Source: Haliclystus octoradiatus (Eukaryota; Cnidaria; Staurozoa; Stauromedusae; Haliclystidae). Taken from it: 64,000 bases of DNA. The stretch spans positions 31,968,608 to 32,032,607 of the forward strand of contig OU744446.1 in the NCBI GenBank assembly GCA_916610825.1, given 5' to 3'. The notes beneath the pieces were generated by a model. The model was given only the letters and a program-made list of their open reading frames with translations, did not search any database and was not told the origin of the DNA. This document shows positions 1-12,600 of this stretch, piece by piece (position 1 is the stretch's first letter; each line of letters begins with the position of its first letter). Position numbers and translations under genes: made by a program.

Positions 1-93
1 CAGATTTTATGGCAGATATGCCTCCATTGTCAATGTGCAACAATGCATCGCAGCTATTCACAATGCCATTCCCTCTGGACCATTCCGTTTGTT
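1..93 (-). mobile_element. tRNA-derived SINE (family A), partial copy at window edge
   Basis: Matches the body of the family A SINE at 1557-1929 in reverse orientation, including the segment around the shared words cattgtcaatg and cacaatgc. The rest lies off the left edge or was lost. No tRNA-like head is present here. Confidence 0.7.
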
Positions 94-288
94 TTGATCA
101 AGTACTTTGATACTTTGATTAAATATGATTGTTTGGATTAATTGTTAAGAGTGTGCAATAATACAATAAATAGTAAGGACATTATCAACTTGAAAATAGA
201 GAAAATGCGCAATTTCGTATTATAATGTAAAACGAGCTATCAGGCTCATTTTGGTTACGAATCAAATAAAAAAATACACACACACATC

Positions 289-723
289 ATGCCCAGATTA
301 TACGCTTTAGAGGTCTGGTCTTCTTGCCCCAAAACACAAATACGGCGTGTGCAAATCAGTATCCAGAAATGGGCAGCGCAATTAATTGCTGGCAAAAGGA
401 AATTTGAGGAGATCGGAAATCTGCTACATGAAATTGACTGGCTTCCAATCAAAGACCTTGCTGAATTACGCACTGTGTGCACAGCTCGTCAGTTTGCCAG
501 CAGATCAAATGGATTAACGTTGACCTCATTATTCAGAAACCAAATGTATTTCATAACACACGCAAACAGCTACACTCTCTTCCTTGGTGTCTATACAGAC
601 CAAGGGAAACGGTCGTTCTCTTTTCGGGGATCTGAATTATTAAATAAATACTGTCATTTAGAACATTATGATAAAATCAAATACAAAGAACAAACTTTTA
701 GAAATAGCTTAAAACATAAATGA
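289..723 (+). mobile_element. LINE reverse-transcriptase C-terminal fragment
   Basis: An open frame of 144 codons resembles the C-terminal end of CR1/L2-type non-LTR retrotransposon polymerases. It has the block 'QKWAAQLIAGKRKFEEIG' followed by 'LLHEIDWLPIKDLAELRT', corresponding to the family's usual 'NRAARLITG...LHWLPV..RI' segment. It lacks the catalytic palm motifs, so it is a 5'-truncated copy. A host gene is unlikely because the frame starts abruptly with no recognisable domain upstream. Confidence 0.7.
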
Positions 724-1556
724 AATAAATTACATTAATCTTTATTAATATTTAATTAAAATTATGTTAAACTAATAATCTACTCCAAACCGCATAGCAT
801 TTTTACTGTATCAAGTTGTTTAGAAGTCTTGAAATATACTAATATCTATCTATCTGTCACACACATGTGAGGGTAAGCTTGATAAATACATGTAAACAGA
901 TCTGTGAACAATAACAAATGTTGATGTAAACTGTTTAAATTGTATACTTATAGAAAATGATTTAAATGTATATTAATGTTTTGATTAAGTAAATGTAGAA
1001 TTCGCTCAATCATATGATTGTATGCATATCAATCATAATCAACATTACAGTAGATTTGTATTGTTTCAATTGTTGGAATTATATGTACTATTTAACAATT
1101 AGACAACAAGGGCGAGTTGTCTAATTATTTTAGTAGAAACCAACTAGTGGTACAAGCGAAACATATCAAAGGAAATAAATTCCAACTATTTATTTGCTTC
1201 TTGCATAATTTTTCAAGTATAACGGTCAATCGAAGGCACCCATTACGACTGCAGCGCCGTGATTCCGAGGATGAATTTTAATTTGACTTGTTTAAGATTT
1301 AATTTTTAAAGAAAAGCAGTTCGATATTAATACTGGCTACAAAATACAACTCCACAAAATAGCAAACTTGAGCAAGGTAACTACTGAGTATCTAAAAATA
1401 TATAAATGTTTGCAGTTTGTAATATAAAAGTTTGTTGTTTATAAACTTTAGCTGACTAGCGAACTGGTGAATCTGTAATAAAGTAGCGACGGAAAAATTG
1501 TGAGAAGATTGTTAAATAAGATTAAAATTGTGTATGCATAGCCTACCATTAAACCC
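724..1556. other. intergenic stretch with no recognised feature
   Basis: AT-rich sequence downstream of the LINE fragment and upstream of a SINE. I see no conserved exon, RNA gene or clear repeat here. The missing 3' exons of the minus-strand glucuronosyltransferase were looked for on the minus strand and not found. Confidence 0.4.
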
Positions 1557-1929
1557 AGGGGGTGATTAGCTCAGTTGGCAGAGCAACCGAACTTCAGATC
1601 GTATCATATCTGATCGACTGTGGTTCAAATCCCCCTCAGGTCAACTCAGCCTTAACTTTATCTGAAACATCAAATGAGTACCATCTAAGGATGGCGGATG
1701 GAATGGTTCAGAAGGAAATGCATTGTGAGTAGCTGCGGCGCATCGTTGCGCATTGACAATCAAGACCTATATGCCATGAAATCTGTTGAAATTGATCTGC
1801 AGTGTCGCGGCTGAGATCTAAGGAGCGTTTAACATCATTGCTCTTAGCGAAAAGAGCCACTTCTCTAGAAATAGAGGAGTAGTACGGGTGCCTTCGGTAG
1901 GGCGACACCGTCCACATTACTTTTACCAT
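1557..1929 (+). mobile_element. tRNA-derived SINE (family A), full-length-looking copy
   Basis: Begins with a tRNA-like head that has an A box (TAGCTCAGTTGG) and a B box (GGTTCAAATCC). A body of about 280 bp follows, which recurs at 1-93, 10228-10436, 18186-18395 and 30905-31247. The head keeps a good internal RNA polymerase III promoter layout. The body contains 'gtgagtagctgcggcgcatc' and a tail word 'gagtagtacgggtgcc'. This is the best copy for a family consensus. Confidence 0.85.
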
Positions 1930-1959
1930 TAAACAGCTTCATCTCATATTTTGTTCCTT

Positions 1960-2135
1960 GTTTTGTTTTCTCCGGCATGGAATTTATAAGACTCTCGTAT
2001 AAAATTGATTCAAAAACATTCTTGTTTACTTTTTGAAATTTGCGAGGGAACTTTGCGAGGGAAAATAGTGAAGGATTGAGCAACCAATCAAAATGCAGAT
2101 CAGAAAATAGTACCATTTAATCGGTTTCGACTAAT
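1960..2135. repeat. dispersed repeat shared with 58800-58900
   Basis: The segment containing 'gattgagcaaccaatcaaaa', then a 'tagtacca..taatcggtttc' block, recurs in diverged form at about 58835-58900. The family is unknown. It lies between two SINE copies. Confidence 0.4.
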
Positions 2136-2239
2136 AATGGATATGGATTGTGTTTGTTTGAGTCTTCACCTTATTTGGTTCTGCCTGTGCTGATTAATTG
2201 GAAAATAGCAAAAGTCGTAAAGGTGAAACATTAAAGAAA

Positions 2240-2336
2240 GTCAAGGCTGAGTTGACAGTCGGGGGATTTGAATCACAGTCGATCAGATGTGATCAGATTT
2301 TAAGTCTGGTTGCTCTGCCATCTGAGCTCATCCTAC
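2240..2336 (-). mobile_element. tRNA-derived SINE (family A), head only
   Basis: The reverse complement carries the tRNA-like head, with a B box within 'tgattcaaatcccccgac' and an A box in 'gagctcagatggcagagcaa'. The copy stops after the head. It lies 20 bp beyond the donor site of the neighbouring glucuronosyltransferase exon, inside that gene's first visible intron. Confidence 0.7.
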
Positions 2337-2357
2337 TACCACTATACATTTACTAAC

Positions 2358-2909
2358 CTCATTGAATAAATTCAAATGGTAAGTGTTATCATCATCAGCA
2401 AAGTACACAACTCCTTCTTTGTCTTTATCAATATGATTTCTGATCCACAAAAGTCCCATATTACGTTGTTCGACGCCGCGATGTTTTGTGTGTCGTTTTT
2501 GATTAGTATTCCATCTTGCGGCATCTGGTGTACGGATTGCAAGATGAGTACTTGGTAAACCACATTCTTTCAAAATTGATTGAACTAGATCTGATTTATT
2601 TTCTGAATCTTCAACAATAATCCAATGAAGGTTTTTCACATGCATGAGAGTCTGTGAAAGTCTGGTTAAATCTGCTCTTTGAGTTAATCGTGTGTATGTT
2701 GGCGTTATAATGTAAATCGTTTGTTGTGGATATTCTTCTTTTGGTGCTGTATCAGTTGTTTGTTGCATCATTCTGTTGATTTTATTATTTAATACCTGAT
2801 AACGATCATATAGCTGTTTTCTTGATCTCATTAATTTCTCCGTTGCAATCGATGATTCATCCTCTGGAACATAAAAACACCAAATTAAAAAAAGCACAGA
2901 CACAATCAT
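2358..2909 (-). CDS. B3GAT3: galactosylxylosylprotein 3-beta-glucuronosyltransferase, 5' part
   Basis: Family GT43 enzyme. It transfers glucuronic acid from UDP-GlcA to galactose, as in the last step of the proteoglycan linker tetrasaccharide in the Golgi. This exon encodes about 184 residues. A short N-terminal hydrophobic run (about residues 2-15) fits a type II signal anchor. The GT43 block IYIITPTYTR follows, then LSQTL, LHWIIVEDS, RGVEQRN and the metal-binding YFADDDNTY. The frame ends at a GT donor (2356-2357), and the remaining acceptor-binding half is not found in the window, so the gene runs off the left edge. The words LSQTL and RGVEQRN favour B3GAT3 over B3GAT1/2. The ATG at 2909 follows an in-frame stop. 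A good acceptor-like tract (ttttatgttccag) near 2863 leaves open that the exon begins there and the anchor is intronic. Confidence 0.82.
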
Positions 2910-5900
2910 ACTATAAACACTGTAACATCACATTTCAAATACCAAAAATAATGACTACAGTAAGAGGCACAAAGAGCGTAATCTCCTTAATAGCACTGCC
3001 TAGTGATATTAATCAGAGTGAAATAGTTGAGTTTGATAAAAACTGGTTCTGAAAAATGAGTGATATTTTTGTAGTTAAATGAAATTTTACTGAGGTTAAA
3101 CACTATCTTTGAATCCCGCTGCAAGCTCTCCTGTTAAATGGCACAAGTCTTCTTATAGACAACCAATCTGCCTTAGTGTTGAATTGAGCACTTGTAACAG
3201 CATGACCCTGTCTGTTCCTTATTCCTAGGACCCTAGATTAAGCTAGCTATCGGTGTGGCTCAGGGTGATACTGTCCTTTCTTTGCTTCAACACACCACTG
3301 AATGGTTGAGGAAAGTCGATGAGGGTTTATGCTTATTGAATGGCTTGTTTGATGTGACTGCATGTATGCCTATGATCTGTTATGTAAAAGCCTTTAATCT
3401 AAACAAATGATGTCAAGTTTGTATATGAACACAATTGTTATGCTGTTGCTATTGTATTTGTTGACGCGGTTGATTTATGTGCTGCTGATATTTTACGCTG
3501 TTCATTGTTTACTTTCCCCTCCCTACCCATCCCTTTGTTGGTTGATAAAGGTAAGTATAACTAGGAATTCCATTGACTTAGCAGTGTGACTGGAGCTTGG
3601 TTGGTGGTATCAGGTCTGCTATTGCTCAACTAGCTATTGTGTTTTGCTGCCAACCTCTCAACAACCAAGCACCTAAGCCAAGTTATGTGATGTTAAGGAT
3701 TCGAGATAAAGGGTTTAAAAGCAGGTTGTGATACTAACAGTAATGATATAAGGGGGTTACACTGTATTCATTTTTATTAGAATACACTATTTCAGCAAAA
3801 ATGTCATACACAGCTACAGCCATCAATGGCAGATCTGGTCAATTAGGACAGTTGGGGCAGTGCCCGCCCCACAATTACTTTTCATTGCTATTACATATGT
3901 TTTTGAAAATATAAGTGATGCCAAGAAACTGTTGCCAACATTTTATCAAGATTTATTCAATAAATAATTGCGATATTTTGTACAGTATGCCAATTCACTG
4001 TGTAGGTAAACTCAGAACCATTCTTGATAATTGTATTTATTTATAATCCATGTGCTATCATGCGCTTCATGGTCTCATGCAACTGCTTCTCTAGGGGGAG
4101 AGCAGGCCAAAGTCGGCATAAAAGAATGCAATTTAGGGCAGATTGTGCATGGTCTGCCCATGACAGCTTGCGCTTTGATCTCACTTGAATAATGTGATAA
4201 CAATGTAATTCAATGTAACATGCTTATCAAAGTGAGGTCACCTTTCAACCCATTTCACAAAGATAACAATGGCTTGTAACTGGAATGACTGCATTACACG
4301 AAATATATTTCTCAATAATCAGACATAAGGATTCAAATTTCAAAAATAGTCTGAAATCAAGGATATCTAGTTAAATGAGTAATGGATTTCAATGGAAAAA
4401 AGGCAATATGTAGAGTTCACAAGTGTGGAAATAGTCTGAAATCCGCTAAAAGTCTGAACATTCTCATGTCTGAATAGTAAAGGTGAGGGACGAGGGTAGA
4501 ATATATGAAGGAATATTTTTACAGTTCAAGTAGAAAAGGTTTATGATGAATAATTGAGATAACTTGCTATTGCATCCTTTCTACAAAACCTGCACACTCA
4601 TATAATTAGATTGCAGTTGCATAAGATTTTATTTACAGGAAATAATTTGTACAAAAATTTTATTCAAGCTGATATGTGTGAAGTTTGGAGAAATTTATTC
4701 GCATAATAGTTGAATAATTTTAAAAAATGGCATCGGTTAGCTATGGGGTTAGAAATAGGTAAAATGTTTGTAACAAATTATAGAGACTGAATTACGACCA
4801 TGGAGAGCCAATTTGCACAGTTAGGGCAAAACATTTTCAGGCAGCTTCGGCACCTATAGTACTGTTGGGATTATTTCAATTGCCCCTGATTTTATTTCTA
4901 CTTGAACTATTTATATACAAAGGGGATAATGTTCCGGTCGCCGGAATCCTGAGCACTATAAAATAATGTTCCGTACGTCTTTGCGCATGCGTTATGTGTT
5001 GTTTGCTTTTCTCTAGCGTTTGCTCAAGATGCACTGGCGACAGACGGTCATGTTCCTCAATCACGTTCATAACAATTCTGTTCGTCAGTTTAATAATAGA
5101 ATATAATTGAATTTAAAGTGAAAGTGCTAGAGGTTGAAAACTTTTTATATGAGAGATTCACGGCGCTAGATGCGACACCAAACCGTGCTCCCAACTTATA
5201 GCAAAGGCAATCAAACCCTGCTTTGATTTGAGTTGGTTTGAGATTTGACTTTTGGTATGCGACAAAAACAGACTTGGTAGGATATCTAGTATAGTTTCAG
5301 TTACAGGATAAGGAGATGATTACTATGTAGTTACCCCACATCATTACAAATCACCAAAGTAAAAATATTTTGGAGTATTGTTACATAAATATTCTCTGAA
5401 ACTTTAAGAGCGCCAAATAAATTTCACAACACTCAAATATTGAAAACGATGGGTCGCGTCGCTGCCTATACTAGAGTAGGTGGGATGATCAAAAGCTTCG
5501 ATAAATCAAATACAGAATAAAATTATTATGCACAGATATGAGGAATATCATTTCTGTCGTATAATTATTTCAAACAGTCGATCCAATCTACAGTGCTATG
5601 AATTTTTTACAAACCATTTATTATAATTTAAGTCAAATCGATCGATGCAGCCATGTTTACTATCTGCATACGCATGCGCAAAAGAAACACGGAACATTAT
5701 CTTTTGAAAACGGCTTTACGGCAGCCCGAACAATATCCACCGCAATTTATATATTTTTTCAATTAAATTCAACTATCAACTGCAGGAAGAGATGAAATGC
5801 TACTTTTAACCGCACAAATATAAGATTTCAAACACAGCTCAGCCACACATATTGAAAACTATGCAGTCTCGTGTGACTCACAGATCTTATCTGAATCTTG

Positions 5901-6648
5901 ATTATTTATTTGGTTTAAATTTCAATTCCATTCCTAGGGCAGTAAGGTAGGGCGGCTAGGGCCTAGCTAGGCTAACTATTTAATTCAAGTAAACACAACG
6001 ACAAACGTAGATAAGCATACTAAATAAACTATACAGATCTTGAAACTTATGTTCGTTGTATTGGAAACTTGAAAATAATCATGACTAGATGATAATATTT
6101 AGTTAGATTTCCTAGGCAGGCCTACTTGAAAAAAGGAGCAGCAGACATGCCAATGTAGAGCAGCATGAAACGACAAACAATAACGGAAAACAGCATTCAT
6201 TTCTAGGATTAAATCTCCCCATGGCATCTCTTTAGTTGTTAAGCTTGTCTTCGCGTTCAATTATTAATAACATTGTAAAAATTAAAGTTACTGACAAAAC
6301 AAAATCCTGAACGAAAAATCTGAACCTGTTGGAATTTCCTAAAAAAACATGACATTATATTATGACCTCTCTTTGAAACTATAAGATCGAGGTCATGGAT
6401 CTTTACATTACAATCACAATCAGGCACAAGCATTGCTACTCAAAATCTGCAAAGAAATAATTGAGTGTAGGCCTACAACAGCTAGCGTAGTGTGCTTGTA
6501 AAGTTGACCAACGTTGAATGAAAAAAAACTAAAAATTCAGCTGGTGCTTTCAGCTTGTAGATTTGTTCAAATATGATCTTCTGTCCCCTACTACTCCAAA
6601 TCATAATAAAACTCATTCATCCTTCAATTTGATTGGTTCTCCCTCAAA
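2910..6648. other. intergenic region between divergent B3GAT3-like gene and MIPOL1
   Basis: About 3.7 kb separates the two head-to-head start codons. It holds a small inverted-repeat element at 4320-4473 and, near 3750-3770, an end-like sequence 'gggggttacactgta' similar to one end of the MITE at 46089-46273. No coding exon was recognised. Confidence 0.5.
4320..4473. mobile_element. short inverted-terminal-repeat element (family shared with 33687-33846)
   Basis: The left end 'cagacataaggattcaaatt' and right end 'cattctcatgtctg' form imperfect terminal inverted repeats. The interior words 'aatagtctgaaatc' and 'ctaaaagtctga' are shared with a second copy inside an ALDH6A1 intron. It has the size and form of a non-autonomous DNA transposon (MITE). 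Confidence 0.6.
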
Positions 6649-9600
6649 ATGACAACATCGTCAAGCAACGCAAAAGGCTTCACTTCGAAAATGGCGGATG
6701 TATTGACAAAGCCGGAATCCAAATCACATTTACAAAACATCTGCTTAAATAGTGAGAATGACGACTACGATACAGTAATGGATTTGAAAGGGGATATAAG
6801 AAATGCTTTCACTGATGCAAGAGTAAAAATTAATCATTTACGTCTTGAATTAAAAGAAAAGTAAGTCGATATAAATCTGTTTCATTCAAATACATGAATG
6901 AGTGAGTGATTAATCCGACCAAAACTACAGCGTGACTCGCGTGAGCCGGTCAGGGCTAAAGGATCAACAGATCATTGATTATATAACCTGCTCCTTGTTT
7001 TGTACAACAGATTAAATACATTGTTAACTGCTTTATTGACTTTCATTTTGAATTCAGCAAACTAGATGTCTATTTAAATAAATGTTCGGAACACTTCTCA
7101 TCTGAGCTGCAGAGTTAATTAAGCTAGAACAATGCGTTCGACGATTTGTTAGGTAATTATCTGCAATCAGTCTGATCAGTAGATTGGTCTAGGTACTCTG
7201 ATATTAGATTAGACATTTGGACAATAAGACTCGAACTTTAGACGTTGCGAAAAAGCACACTTGAAAGTGGGTGGTTTATTACAGCTGTGCAATGTCGAGG
7301 AGGAGCACCATAAATATCCTGTGGCTTTCTCTGGAAAGATGTTTTGCCGGCGCAAGGAAATAGATTATGGTTACAGCACGACAACGTGGCATATAAAAAA
7401 TGAAAAATTGTGAAAACTGTTCATTCTATATTGATCTACAGGGCTATAGATAGGCCTAGTGTTAAATGTATCACCATTCCATCCTTGGAAGACTCACCAT
7501 ACTATTTCTACTAATATTAAACGAAGTGAATAAATCTATTGCAGGAAGTTCTTTGTTCCTTTGTTTTGAAATTTGATTATACAAACGCATTTTATTTCAA
7601 GTCTTTGTCAGACTCTATCAAATTTAATTTCTACGGTACGGACCATGAAAGCATCCTATTCACTTCAGATGTTGATTTTGAGATTTGTATAGTATTTCCA
7701 TAGTACTAAAATGAAAGATATGTTTAATTGCTTTCTGGTTGGAAAAGTCAAAATGCAAAACCAGTCCTACTAATACAGTATGGTTTTTCCCTCAATAGCT
7801 TGACGCTGCAGTGAGTGTCAAGAAATGTTTGGGGCTAGGGCAGCGACTTGGTTTCTTGGCACCTAAGCAATCAAATTTGTCAAAAATTTAAATGTAGATA
7901 GTAAAGTGAATCGTCCAATGCCCCTAATAACATCTGGCTTTCAAACACAGTTTTCACTTCAGGAGCAGAAAACAGCGGGTGCATAGACCTACTCCAGACC
8001 GCACGACACAGAGGATGATTGACACATTTTTGACACAAAAAAGTTAATTCAACTGCTATATAGCCTAGCCTTGTATCTCATGTATTTTTCAATAAATTAC
8101 AATGATCTCAAGCAAAAAAGGTGTCTAAGGGTGTGGGCACAGCTGACTTGGATTTCAACATTTTTTTCTGAATATTTTTGTTGAAGTTTGACCAATAAAT
8201 CATTAAAAATATCAACTTTTTTCAATTTGTGCCTAGTTTCGAAAACAAGTAAATGATGGAAAATAACGTACTAAAAATCCTTTTCACCATTCTTCCTCAT
8301 TTAACTTCAGCTATTCGAATCTTTGTTAAAATTTGTTGATGTCACATGTGTACTTTAAGGGTAAGCGTTTTCGGCGTTCAATCCTGTACATGATTATTTA
8401 GTCTGGTTATTTAGTGTTAAAACTGTTGTCTTTCTCAACACTTGAAAATACAGTAGGACAGCAAGAGGCAAAATAGGATGCTCACATCATACAATTTACA
8501 CACACGGATTTAAAGGAAATTGTTAACAATAGATCATTACACAACAACGTTAATTATACAATATTTTAAACCACTACAATTATAATACAGCATTTTAACA
8601 GTCTGGATTCGTTTTAAAGCAAAATTTCTAAAAGGGTTTTAATTTATGTAGGCATTTATAATTGTATATGTTTAGTAAATACACTAAATCCTGTATTTAG
8701 CAGCCATCTTGAAGTGGATTGAATAGAGTGATTATCTTTTTATGTTATTGAAGTGGTCATTATAGACAGGTGGTCTTTATATATATAGAGGTGATGTTTA
8801 TAGCAGCTTGGACATACAACTACATGCTGAAATAATTTATTCAATTTGAACATAGGGATGAATCATTAGCAAACGAGAAATTCCTCAGAGACAAAGCTGA
8901 AAAGGAACTGACATCTATATCATTAACTGGTATTACCAATGGAAGACATTCTGAAGAGGCATCTCCAAGTGGATCTCCAACCTCATTTCTATCAGGTCCT
9001 GTGAATGGATATGTTTCATCTAGTGGATACTCTTCAATCAATCGACGGGAAGAAATTAAAATGGTAAAGCAATTGAATAAAAAGGTATGTTATAAGTTAC
9101 ATAGCCTATAATAATATCTGTATATTGTTAATGCTACACATTACCTTCTAATACTATAATGAAATCTGTATATTGTTAATGCTACACATTACCTTCTAAT
9201 ACTATAATGAAATCTGTATATTGTTAATGCTACACATTACCTTCTAATACTATAATGAAATCTGTATATTGTTAATGCTACACATTACCTTCTAATACTA
9301 TAATGAAATCTGTATATTGTTAATGCTACACATTACCTTCTAATACTATAATGAAATCTGTATATTGTTAATGCTACACATTACCTTCTAATACTATAAT
9401 GAAATCTGTAAATTGTTAATGCTACACATTACCTTCTAATACTATAATGAAATCTGTATATTGTTAATGCTACATATTACCTTCTAATACTATAATGAAA
9501 TCTGTATATTGTTAATGCTACACATTACCTTCTAATACTATAATGAAATCTGTATATTGTTAATGCTACATATTACCTTCTAATACTATAATGAAATCTG

Positions 9601-12600
9601 TATATTGTTAATGCTACACATTACCTTCTAATACTATAATGAAATCTGTATATTGTTAATGCTACACATTACCTTCTAATACTATAATGAAATCTGTATA
9701 TTGTTAATGCTACACATTACCTTCTAATACTATAATGAAATCTGTATATTGTTAATGCTACACATTACCTTCTAATACTATAATGAAATCTGTATATTGT
9801 TAATGCTACACATTACCTTCTAATACTATAATGAAATCTGTATATTGTTAATGCTACACATTACCTTCTAATACTATAATGAAATCTGTATATTGTTAAT
9901 GCTACATATTACCTTCTAATACTATAATGAAATCTGTATATTGTTAATGCTACACATTACCTTCTAATAATATAATGAAATCTGTATATTGTTAATGCTA
10001 CACATTACCTTCTAATACTATAATGAAATCTGTATATTGTTAATGCTACATATTACCTTCTAATACTATAATGAAATCTGTATGTAACATCCAACTATTG
10101 AGATGTAAATAAATTGACTGCTATTTGCAAATGACCTATATGTACATGGTTAATCAATATAAATACTATTTCGGAAATTGCTTGAGTGACCCCTATAGAC
10201 AGGTAGTTGCTGTGTATAGGTAAAGTAAAGTAATTTGGACGGTAACGCCCTACCAAAAGCACCCGTACCACTCATCTATTTCTAGAGGAGTGGCTCTTTT
10301 CGCTAAGAGTAATGATGTTAAACACTCCTTAGATCTCAGCCGTGACATTGCAGATAAATTTCAACAGATTTCATGACAGATGTCTTGATTGTCAATGCGC
10401 AACGATGCGCCGCAGCTACTCACAATGCAATTGCAATGCAAGGTGTATAGGGGGCCTATATGTGATACCTGCTTTAGAGATAGAGGGAAAGTGTTGGAAT
10501 GTGTTTGTTTGCATAATGGTCATATTTGTTGTAATAGAGAATAAACTTATTTGATGACAAATTGTTTTTACCCAGAATATTGTTCAGAAATTCATTGTAT
10601 TTTTGCAAGATATCTCCAAATTGCAATGTAGATTCACAGATTTGTTTAATAATATTGTGTATATAGTATTAATTGCTGTTAGATATTGCAAGCCATTTCC
10701 AATGTAGATGTACCTGCGTTCAGCCCAATATTTATAGTATAGATAATGGCACAGTGTAGCAAGCTAGGTATTCCTATTTGTTAACATGCTCAATCAACTC
10801 CACTATAACTTCTTCCTTAAATTAGTAACTGCTATAACTTGCCACTCAAAATAATCATTTCATCATTACTTGCTAGTTTGAGCTTTTGTTATCTAGTTGT
10901 TAGAACAAATTGCCAATTTAGAACAAGAGCTGGCTGTTGTCTTATCAAAGCAGGAGAATGATGCTGCTGGAATAGAGGCAAAGGTCTCTGCAAGAGGAGC
11001 AGGTAATAGACAAATTCATTAATCGAATGCAGACTACAGATACAAATTTCATACGGAGTGTTTTTGTTCTATTATCAATTATCATTACTGTCACCAAAAC
11101 CATGAAAGAACTGTGAAATTTCATTGTGTTTTCATGACATTTTGAAGACATTTTCACATTTTAATATTGTGAATATGGATGTTTTCATGGTTTTCAAACA
11201 TTTTCATTGCTTGAAAAAGGTTTTAATTTTTTTTTACATTTTCAAAATGTTTTCAAAACATTTTCATGGCATTTTCATGGTTTTGGTGTTGGTAGTGTAT
11301 TGCACTTAGTATACAACAATCATTAGCAATTAAAATTCAAAATCTATTTATGAACTTGTTGATCTATGTGCTTTGATTATTTTCAAGTGTTGCGACAAAT
11401 GGATAAGCATGTTTTGCACAAAATGCACAAGTGTTTGAAAGAGTTGCAATTTCAAATCTTGAAACATATATTCAAAGTTACCGTCAATGTGTTGAATTTC
11501 TCATCACAACAGACAGGCACAATATGATCACAAAAAGATATTGACCATTTGTCCATAACAGTGACATGATTCTGAATTAGAAAACGTTAAGTCCTTTATA
11601 TTTGTGAAATTGTGTGGAATTTGAGAGAGCTTTACAATGAAAACCAAGTTCATGACAATAGTAATGAACGTGAAATTGTACTCTTTGTTTACTTCCATGA
11701 GTTGTTCATTATGGTTGTCATAACTCATTTAAAAAACTTGCTTTTTACTAGTACTTGGAATAATTGGCATCATTTGTTACTAAAACCTATAATTCAACAA
11801 GTTTCGAGGTCTATGAAAAATGGCTAAAACAAATTCTTCGTGATCAGTTATACTGGTAGGCCTACAATCCATGAACATGAGCATGTCATAGAGGGTTCAT
11901 GAACGGTTAGCAAACCAGTTTATCAAAAGTTTATGAACATGATATTACCGTACTCACAATCCCACATTTTCACAAACTGTTCATGAAATATTAGGGAAAA
12001 CTTAATGAAAGAATGAGAAATTTCGCCTTCATGAACTCATCAAGTTTGTTTTGAATCAGTAGCTAATTCATGACCTGTTTAGGAGAATCTCATTGACAAA
12101 GTGTGTGTTGGTTCTTGGCCAATGTGGGAGGAGACAAAAAACAAATCACTTTTATATTAGTTTTAACTTTATTACCAATAAACACCAATACGACGTAACT
12201 TTCAAATTAAACGTCTTGCTCCTAATTTTACAGACATTATTTATCCTCATTCAACACATAACAATCCATTTACACATACTTCACAATCGACCAATTATAA
12301 TAAGCATACAATTCACAACAATGTCTTAATTACATTACTTCAGCTATATCTAAATTATAATTACATCTTACATTGTTTGAACATGTTACCTAAACATTAT
12401 ATTAAAATACACCATTACATAATTCCCTCACACATTTTATTATTACATTATATTATATTATGCATTACATTACATTATATTCTAACCCTAACCTTAACCC
12501 CCCTGATCGCAAGATCACAATAACATATCACATATCACACAAACACAATCATACTAATACCCTCCACTGGGCCTACCACACTCATCATCATCAACAGAGA

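Noticed and set aside
1557-1640. tRNA gene
   Set aside because: A and B boxes are good, but the cloverleaf arms do not close and the same head with the same body occurs at several loci. It is a SINE head. The same applies to 2240-2336, 31150-31247 and 59845-59900.
9117-10083. CRISPR-like array
   Set aside because: Units are contiguous 48-bp tandem repeats without unique spacers, in an animal intron.
12480-12510. interstitial telomere repeat (taaccctaaccttaaccccc)
   Set aside because: Only two to three imperfect units; too short to call.
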